This document shows positions 15,006 to 20,547 of a DNA stretch of 20,547 nucleotides, in pieces. The position numbers and the translations under genes are program-made. The stretch is from Nitrososphaeria archaeon (GTDB lineage: Archaea; Thermoproteota; Nitrososphaeria; Conexivisphaerales; UBA164). The notes beneath the pieces are model-generated. The model was not told the origin of the DNA. It saw nothing but the letters and a program-made list of their open reading frames with translations, and did no database searches. Positions within the stretch are counted from its first letter, which is position 1; every line of letters begins with the position of its first letter. The DNA lies in contig JARVJW010000026.1 of assembly GCA_029775955.1 (NCBI GenBank), positions 1 through 20,547 on the forward strand, read 5' to 3'.

Positions 15006-16060
15006 TGATTTCCTTGAACATACGAAAGCCAATTCAAATTATTTTTTTTATAATTTTAGCTTTACTGATTAGTTCGTTACTCCTTCTGATAGATCATGTA
15101 TCACCTATAGCCGGTATAGCTGAGCTTATATCCGGTGGTTTTTTAACACACTACGGTCTTGTAGCCACCATTAATGATACCATTCCGTTGTTGATTGTTG
15201 CTGTGGCTATCATCATCCCGTTCATAGCGAAGTTCTGGAACATTGGAGGGCAAGGGCAGTACATATTTGGGTCCATATTTGCTACATGGATAGGGCTTGA
15301 GCTAGCCGGTTCCCTGCCAGGTGCCCTACTTATAACTGCCGCAATAATATTTGCATTCATAGGTGGTGCCCTTTGGGCCATGCCACCAACCTTGATGAAG
15401 ATTTACTTTGGTACTAATGAGATAATTACAACCCTGATGATGAACTTCATCGCGGTCTACTTCCTGGACTACATGACCATTGGGCCTATGGAAGGCTCTA
15501 TCGCGAAGATAACTCACGTGCCTTCTTCGGCACCAATCCCCTCGCCTGATCTGTTGCCTCACATTGGAGGTGTAAGCACCGGCATCTTTATGGCGCTGGC
15601 CATAGCCGTAATAATATTTATCCTTTTAAGGTATACCAATTTTGGTTATGAACTGAAACTAATAGGTAGCAGTATTGATGCTGCTAGGTATGCAGGAGCA
15701 TCATTAAGGAGGGATCTCCTTTTGTCCATGGTACTCAGTGGTGGTATCGCCGGAATAGCTGGTATGATTCAAGTTTTTGGAATAACCACTGTGCTTTTGC
15801 CTCAGGTTTTCAGCGATATTACGACTAGCTTTGGTTACGTGGGAATACCTGTGGCGCTGGTTGCTTCCTTAAATCCCCTGATCACGATTATTTCTGCCTT
15901 CTTTTTCTCTGGCGTTCTTAATGGCGCGTACGCTATGGAGATTTCGTTTGGTATACCCATAGACCTAGTGATCACGATATATGGCCTGATGATGTTCTTC
16001 GCTGTTATAGGTGTTATGATAAACTTGGGAAGGATATTTAGGAGGTCTGGAGCTAAATGA
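15005..16060 (+). CDS. ABC transporter permease 1 (BPD_transp_2, nucleoside type)
   Basis: A 351-residue inner-membrane protein with about nine to ten hydrophobic helices, forming half of the transport channel. FWNIGGQGQYIFG at about 77-89 matches the FNIGGEGQ motif of the larger permease of BMP-type importers, and GASLRRDLLLSMVLSGGIAG near 231-250 lies in the cytoplasmic loop that contacts the ATPase. The start is GTG at 15005-15007, sharing one base with the stop of the binding-protein gene (TAGTG), which implies translational coupling. The 3' end overlaps the next gene by four bases (ATGA). The length is normal for the family. Confidence 0.94.
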   Translation: MISLNIRKPIQIIFFIILALLISSLLLLIDHVSPIAGIAELISGGFLTHYGLVATINDTIPLLIVAVAIIIPFIAKFWNIGGQGQYIFGSIFATWIGLELAGSLPGALLITAAIIFAFIGGALWAMPPTLMKIYFGTNEIITTLMMNFIAVYFLDYMTIGPMEGSIAKITHVPSSAPIPSPDLLPHIGGVSTGIFMALAIAVIIFILLRYTNFGYELKLIGSSIDAARYAGASLRRDLLLSMVLSGGIAGIAGMIQVFGITTVLLPQVFSDITTSFGYVGIPVALVASLNPLITIISAFFFSGVLNGAYAMEISFGIPIDLVITIYGLMMFFAVIGVMINLGRIFRRSGAK

Positions 16061-17001
16061 GCTCATTTATATCTATCTTTATGCTTCTTTTGCCTACCGT
16101 GGTGTTGGGCATGGTACCACGTGCTGCCCCAATATTTGCGGCAGCCCTTGGTGAAAACATTGACCAGAGCGCAGGGACGCTCAATCTAGGGGTTGAGGGT
16201 ATGATGCTGTTGGGGACAATAATAGGGTTTGTGATTGACTTCAAAACTGGGGACTTTGTACTGGCCTTCATAGTTGCAGGTCTGGCATCGGCTCTATTGG
16301 CGCTATTGCATGGGATAGCAACGATATCATTTAAGGTAGACCAGGTCACGAGTGGGACAGCCATATGGTTCATTGGATGGGGGCTATCCGGGTTCATCTA
16401 TTCTTCCCTTTTCGGCAAAGCCTCTTCCCCTCCTGCTGTTAAGACCATCCCTACGCTGTACATACCTCACCTCACCGATATACCGTATATCGGCAAATTA
16501 CTATTTGGGCAGGATCCAGTGGTCTATGCGCTTTTTATAACTTTTTTAGTTGCACAATATTTCCTATTTCACACAAAGGCAGGGCTAAATCTGAGGACAG
16601 TTGGAGAGGATCCCCTTGTCGCGGAAATTATGGGTGTTAACCCTGACCTTTACAGATATTTTGCCTTAATATTCGGTGGCTTTATGGCTGGAGTAGGTGG
16701 CGCATATATAACGCTTTCATTGGTTGGTTCATTTTATTTTGATATGACAGCAGGCATGGGATTTATTGCAGTAGCTCTAGTATACTTTGGTAAATGGAAC
16801 CCCTTGAGGGTACTGATAGGGTCCCTGGTTTTTGGAGCCGTGTACGTACTTTATCTGGCCTTAGAGACTTATTTCCCCACAACTCCTTACCAGTTCTTCT
16901 CCATGTTTCCATATATCGCCACGTTGATTCTTATAATTCTAGTTGGCGCTAGGGCACATGCCCCCGCAGCACTGGCGCTCCCGTACATTAAGGAGGGATA
17001 G
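16057..17001 (+). CDS. ABC transporter permease 2 (BPD_transp_2, nucleoside type)
   Basis: A 314-residue membrane protein with about eight helices, the partner of permease 1. The signature NLGVEGMMLLG is at about 43-53. A conserved loop, LNLRTVGEDPLVAEIMGVNP at about 175-195, is the usual place of contact with the ATPase. ATG 16057 overlaps the stop of permease 1 in an ATGA arrangement, and the stop at 17001 lies 2 bp before the ATPase start. No key region is missing. Confidence 0.94.
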   Translation: MSSFISIFMLLLPTVVLGMVPRAAPIFAAALGENIDQSAGTLNLGVEGMMLLGTIIGFVIDFKTGDFVLAFIVAGLASALLALLHGIATISFKVDQVTSGTAIWFIGWGLSGFIYSSLFGKASSPPAVKTIPTLYIPHLTDIPYIGKLLFGQDPVVYALFITFLVAQYFLFHTKAGLNLRTVGEDPLVAEIMGVNPDLYRYFALIFGGFMAGVGGAYITLSLVGSFYFDMTAGMGFIAVALVYFGKWNPLRVLIGSLVFGAVYVLYLALETYFPTTPYQFFSMFPYIATLILIILVGARAHAPAALALPYIKEG

Positions 17002-17003
17002 GC

Positions 17004-18521
17004 TTGGTTGCAGAACCCACTATAATGATGAAGGGAATAGTCAAACGGTTCCCTGGCGTGCTTGCAGTGGATCATGTGGACTTCGAGCTCTATCCTAAGG
17101 AAATTCACGCGTTGCTTGGGGAAAACGGAGCGGGCAAAACAACGCTAATGAACGTGCTCTATGGTGTATATAGGGCTGATGAAGGCCAGATATTAATAAA
17201 TGGGAAGCAGGTAAGAATTAGGAACGCTGTGGATGCACAGAGTAACGGCATAGGTATGGTGCACCAACACTTTTCCCTTATTCCGGTATTTACTGTGAAA
17301 GAAAACCTATCGATAGGCCTCAGGGACGGTGGTTTCAGGCTAAACCTTAATCAAATAAAGTTAAAAATAGAGGAAGCTGAAGAGAAATACGGAATCGAAA
17401 TTGATATTGATAAAAAAGTGCAACAGCTAAGCGTTGGCGAGCAACAGAGGGTTGAAATCCTTAAACTGCTTTTCAGAGGAGCAAGCACGCTGATCTTGGA
17501 TGAGCCTACATCTTCACTGACACCACAGGAGGTAGTCAACCTGTTCAAGAGCCTAAGAGCTCTGCAGTCTGAAGGTAAGACGATTGTAATTATAACCCAT
17601 AAACTATATGAAGCACTTGATATTGCTGACAGAGTTACGGTGCTTAGGAAGGGCAAGGTCGTATTTAAGGCAATTAAGGAAGGACTAACCCCTCAGGCCC
17701 TTACTGAAGCCATGATAGGGAGAAGTGTTGAGTTATCAAATTATAAAATGGAGAAGGTAAGCTCCAGAAACTCATTGATTGTTGAAGGATTATCAGTTAT
17801 GGGCGACAGAAATGAGGAGATGGTTATCGGCGCAAGCCTAGAGGTACACGCAGGCGAAATACTTGGAATAGCTGGAGTATCTGGCAATGGGCAGAAGGAG
17901 CTCATTGAGTCGATATTTGGCCTCAGGGCAAGTAAGGGGGGGAGAATATTGATAAACGGGCACGATATAACGAAATATGGAGTTAAGGGACGTATCAAAG
18001 CCGGCTTGGGATATATCCCAGAAGAAAGGAAAACACGAGGTGCAGCCATTTCCCTTTCATTATCTCTCAATAGTGTGATGCATGATCACTGGGGGCAACC
18101 ATATCTCACGAGAGGTGCTTTCAATTATAAAGCAATAAGAAAATTCGCACGTGAAATTATCTCAAGCTTTAAGGTGGCTGCCAAAGATGAATCTGTGCCT
18201 GCGAGGGATTTATCCGGCGGCAACTTGCAAAAGTTCATAGTGGGAAGGGAAATGATGAGGAACTCAAGCTTTTTGATGTCAGTAAATCCGACATCAGGAT
18301 TGGATGTTGGTGCAACAGAATATGTTAGGAATGAAATTGTATCCTATAGGAACAAGGGCGGTGGGGTGTTGCTCGTATCAGAAGATTTGGACGAACTGTT
18401 AGCCCTTAGCGACAGGATAGTTGTTATGTACAGGGGGAAAACATCCAAACCTGTAGAGCGTAAGGACTTCGATAAGCTAAAGATAGGTGCTATGATGCTT
18501 GGAGAGGGCTTTAACAGCTGA
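17004..18521 (+). CDS. ABC transporter ATP-binding protein, tandem nucleotide-binding domains (nucleoside type)
   Basis: A 505-residue cytosolic ATPase that powers the importer, with two fused ABC domains as in the sugar/nucleoside group. Domain 1 has Walker A GENGAGKTT (39-47), Q88 loop, signature LSVGEQQ (142-148), Walker B LILDEPTS (163-170) and switch H199. Domain 2 has a degenerate Walker A GVSGNGQKE (291-299), PEERK (339-343), signature LSGGNLQ (403-409) and an altered Walker B, FLMSVNPTSGLD (423-434), in which the usual catalytic Glu/Gln before Pro is Asn428. A degenerate second site is normal in this family. The start is TTG 17004, two bases after permease 2; ATGs at codons 8 and 9 are alternatives. 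It is last in the operon, whereas bacterial relatives usually place the ATPase before the permeases. Confidence 0.95.
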   Translation: MVAEPTIMMKGIVKRFPGVLAVDHVDFELYPKEIHALLGENGAGKTTLMNVLYGVYRADEGQILINGKQVRIRNAVDAQSNGIGMVHQHFSLIPVFTVKENLSIGLRDGGFRLNLNQIKLKIEEAEEKYGIEIDIDKKVQQLSVGEQQRVEILKLLFRGASTLILDEPTSSLTPQEVVNLFKSLRALQSEGKTIVIITHKLYEALDIADRVTVLRKGKVVFKAIKEGLTPQALTEAMIGRSVELSNYKMEKVSSRNSLIVEGLSVMGDRNEEMVIGASLEVHAGEILGIAGVSGNGQKELIESIFGLRASKGGRILINGHDITKYGVKGRIKAGLGYIPEERKTRGAAISLSLSLNSVMHDHWGQPYLTRGAFNYKAIRKFAREIISSFKVAAKDESVPARDLSGGNLQKFIVGREMMRNSSFLMSVNPTSGLDVGATEYVRNEIVSYRNKGGGVLLVSEDLDELLALSDRIVVMYRGKTSKPVERKDFDKLKIGAMMLGEGFNS

Positions 18522-18543
18522 ACCCCTGGTAATGCAAAAATAG

Positions 18544-19383
18544 TCAAGACTCTAAGGAGTTAGCTTGTTGCTGGCCTTTCCGTAGGCCCGAGCTAACGAT
18601 TGTCTTGTTGACAGCACTAAGATTTACCTTCAATGTTCCTTGAAGTATTTAACTGAAAGCCACAGTTCAGGCAATTAAAGGACAATTCCTGTTATCAATG
18701 TAACCACATTTTGAGCATTTATACGATTTAGGGTTCACAAACAACGCAGATTGCCCATTGCCTTGTATTAAATGAATTGCTTGAGTAGACTGAACTAGAA
18801 TCTACTTCCCTTGTTTCTCATCTTTTTTTGACTCAAGGCGTCAAATGGCAGGTTTTGATATTACAAAGCACGAACCGTCTTTGCGGTGAGCATAACGAGT
18901 GTCCGCGTGCTGTAATCTCTTTCTGTTGTATTGATGCCTTTACTCCTCGCTTTTAATTGAAGAACTTTGACGAACAGCTATATGTCCATATTTATCCCCA
19001 CAAATTTTATGTTTCTTTTCTGCTATTTGAACCAGTAATAACATTTTCCTTTCCTTTATGGTGAGCTGTGCATTAGTGCATTGGCCCTTATCAATCAATG
19101 GGGGATTGGCAACTGGAAATGTTTACAGTTGTTAAAGAAACTGTAAATCAGGGCAGAACGTTCTATTGTATATGAAGACCTGCGGATTGGCTTGTCCGTC
19201 TGCTTCAGATTCTGTGTATTCGTCTGCACCAGATCAGATGGAAGTGTGGGAATTGCTTACCTGTTTGCATGTGCCAGCTTGTTGTTTGTCTTCTTTTCAA
19301 AGAACCATCTGGTATGCTTTTCTGAATTGCATTCCTGTCTTTAGGAGGAATTGGTCATAGGGAAGCTTAATGGTCCTGAACAT
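18544..19383 (-). pseudogene. Decayed TnpB (IS605/IS1341 type)
   Basis: Pieces read on the minus strand in TnpB order: start MFRTIKLPYDQFLLKTGMQF near 19383, LPSDLVQT, FPVANPPLIDKGQCTNAQLT followed by IKERKMLLLVQIAEKK (WED region), broken RuvC-I, then QSALFVNPKSYKCSKCGYID, and LNCLNCGFQLNTSRNIEG (zinc ribbon CxxC pairs and the RuvC-III block), ending near TGA 18544. The frame changes many times and about a third of the expected length is missing. No tnpA partner is next to it. The last codons overlap a nested hairpin (18559-18597). It converges with the ABC operon, whose last gene ends 23 bp away. Confidence 0.8.
18559..18597 (-). other. Nested hairpin at the 3' end of the TnpB relic (guide-RNA-scaffold-like)
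   Basis: The outer stem is GTTAGCT (18559-18565) with AGCTAAC (18591-18597). The inner stem is GGCCT (18573-18577) with AGGCC (18584-18588) around a 6-nt loop. It overlaps the last codons of the tnpB relic, the place where TnpB guide RNAs (omega/reRNA) form their 3' scaffold. It also lies 38 bp after the ABC operon stop and could end that transcript; no T-run follows on the plus strand. Confidence 0.5.
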
Positions 19384-19672
19384 TGTTTATTAATATATTC
19401 GCTTTCATCCATAAATGGTGTGGGTTTTTCTGCTCACTGTTTATAAGGCATAGTAAATTTGCATATGCTATGCAGTACTTCGAATCGCTAGGTGTTGAAG
19501 CCGTAATCTGGTATATTCCATATGTGTTTCCTAGTGCAATTCCACCACCTGCGTAGAAAACTGAACCAATAATCCAGATTATGAAAGACATTAACAACGG
19601 CACCAATAAGGTGAATACCATCATTGTTCTATAACTTTTGGCCTTTTCCAGTGCGGACGACTGTTCTGACAT
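19367..19672 (-). pseudogene. Truncated duplicate of the small membrane protein gene
   Basis: From MSEQSSALEKAKSY to QITASTP (about 60 residues) this matches the gene at 12459, including the membrane helix and FYAGGGIALG, with scattered substitutions. Beyond that the frame runs into unrelated sequence (SDSKYCIAYANLLCLIN and so on) and stops at 19367, over the start of the tnpB relic. The helical C-terminus of the other copy is absent. An earlier in-frame ATG at 19693 overlaps the TATA-like box at 19692-19700, so the MSEQ start at 19672, as in the other copy, is the real one. Confidence 0.65.
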
Positions 19673-19700
19673 ATTAGCACATACAGCTGACATTTAAAAG
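19490..19700 (-). repeat. Duplicated promoter plus 5' coding segment (partner 12278-12487)
   Basis: Same strand and extent as 12278-12487, from the TATA-like box CTTTTAAAT to the TASTP codons. Most differences are single substitutions. Confidence 0.85.
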
Positions 19701-19909
19701 TGGATATTTGGTCGTGGGTTCAAGTCATATCGGAACCATTAGGCCTATTTGGTGCGATGGCCTTTATAGTCACATGAATAAAATTTGGCCATAAAGCAGG
19801 AGACGAATGCCTAACATCCCTAATTAGACCAGCATAATTTATAAACCAGATTTAAACAATAACCATTGTAATATGTGCATTATTTGGCCCATCCGAGAGG
19901 CATCATATA
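19701..19909. other. Upstream region of the Nudix-like pseudogene
   Basis: Non-coding. TTTATAAA near 19838-19845 and TTTAAAC near 19852 are TATA-like. No other gene is seen. Confidence 0.3.
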
Positions 19910-20369
19910 GTGGCGGGTGGTTTCTGCATATCCGTGTTTGCACTGGTAATAAAGAATGATAAAGTGCTCCTCGTTAGGCCACAGGCGAACTCCAGGTGAG
20001 AGGAATGGGCGCCCAACTGGAAGCTTTACGAACCCGAAAGGCTATCCTCCGAATATATCAAGTGGAGGTTCCCCAGCTTATATGTGGGGGAGGGCGAGCA
20101 TCACGATGAAACACTTAGAAGAATAATCCAAGGCCTGCTCGGGGTCTGGACGTACAGGGCCGGCGAAGGGAAGCTCCTCAACTTCTACGAACCTAGCAGG
20201 TGATATCCTGGAAGGTTGCAATGGGACTATGTCTACAGGGTGGAACTGGATGAGGAACCTGGGCCGAAACTATGGTTCTCGGCCATCTAATACGTCAGCG
20301 TTTCACGTCTCATCCCAGGGACTTCAGGAGCGGGCAGGGGAGCTGCTACAGGCGCTTGGGATCGCCTAG
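19910..20369 (+). pseudogene. Decayed Nudix-hydrolase-like gene
   Basis: From GTG 19910 one frame reads GGFCISVFALVIKNDKVLLV, the first strands of a Nudix domain, then EEWAPNWKLYEPERLSSEYI, and a helix YVGEGEHHDETLRRIIQGLL in the place of the Nudix box. This lacks the REx2EE core, so it was catalytically altered even before decay. Next come WTYRAGEGKLLNFYEP, WDYVYRVELDEEPGPKLWFS and a frameshifted tail, ELLQALGIA, ending at 20369. In-frame TGA codons at 19997 and 20201 and TAA at 20288 interrupt it. Both TGAs lie where Arg (CGA) would fit. The region is more GC-rich than its surroundings. Confidence 0.65.
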
Positions 20370-20547
20370 TGTTAGACATTTATCGCGATATGACATGGGT
20401 GAACCATCTATATTGAGTACTTCCACAAGTAGTAATGTTTCACTTCTAACTAGATAAGCTTTGCATAATTGAAAAACATGCTAAACTAAAAAATGCAAGG
20501 CTTAACCATTTAGCTCCAGCTAAACCTCATCGTGCACTACCATTTGG
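20370..20547. other. Unassigned right end of the window
   Basis: No gene or repeat is recognised in these 178 bp, which are AT-rich toward the end. Any feature would continue past the window. Confidence 0.3.

Noticed and set aside
19673..19693. Seven extra N-terminal codons for the duplicate membrane-protein gene
   Set aside because: This ATG overlaps the TATA-like box. The start at 19672 has the same box-to-start spacing as the other copy.
19711..19723. TCGTGGGTTCAA, identical to the T-arm of the tRNA-Leu gene, as a possible tRNA fragment or attachment site
   Set aside because: Only 12 bases match, the following bases do not pair to close the arm, and no integrase gene is nearby.
1..20547. 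CRISPR array, rRNA genes, toxin-antitoxin pair or defence operon
   Set aside because: I found no regularly spaced repeats, no rRNA-like sequence, and no paired small genes with recognisable toxin or defence domains.

Overview
The window reads as a chromosomal segment of an acidophilic, AT-rich euryarchaeon of the Thermoplasmatales type (Ferroplasma/Cuniculiplasma-like). This is inferred from protein style, the class II tRNA-Leu, and promoters that sit about 24-32 nt upstream of start codons with no room for a Shine-Dalgarno leader (leaderless mRNAs, some with TTG or GTG starts). No database search was possible, so the taxonomic call is an inference.

Layout. 1-750: tail of a repeated, probably mobile gene and unassigned sequence. 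755-1189(-): HIT-family hydrolase. About 1214-2085: decayed DDE insertion sequence (copy 1). 2149-3895(+): RNA ligase RtcB, then acylphosphatase. 3996-6129: two decayed IS5-like transposases (-) around a possible small gene (about 4893-5180 +). 6516-8160(+): decayed IS607-type element (serine recombinase tnpA plus tnpB). 8277-8361(-): tRNA-Leu(UAA). 8440-9500(-): decayed IS110-family transposase. 9594-9896(+): second copy of the repeated gene tail. 9998-10790(-): a TnpB nuclease broken by a frameshift. 11100-11807(-): peroxiredoxin. 12112-12459(-) and 12791-13420(-): a small membrane protein and a membrane-anchored extracellular protein. 13445-13825: deletion derivative of the DDE element (copy 2). 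13890-18521(+): four-gene nucleoside-type (BMP family) ABC importer. 18544-19383(-): another decayed TnpB with a hairpin at its 3' end. 19367-19672(-): truncated duplicate of the small membrane protein gene. 19910-20369(+): decayed Nudix-like gene.

The intact genes are a few housekeeping or stress functions (RNA repair/splicing, peroxide removal, acyl phosphate and nucleotide hydrolysis) and one complete uptake operon: binding protein, two permeases and a tandem ATPase, with genes overlapping or 2 bp apart. Nearly everything else is an insertion-sequence graveyard of at least five families.

No clearly new multi-gene system was found. The most interesting signals are: (a) the two copies of the DDE element each lie between divergent genes, and each ends at the same TATA-like box (AAAAGCTTAAAT), exactly 36 nt from the neighbouring start codon; (b) a small membrane-protein gene duplicated only over its promoter and first ~60 codons, with unrelated 3' ends; (c) TnpB relics that keep RuvC motifs or a nested 3' hairpin resembling a guide-RNA scaffold.
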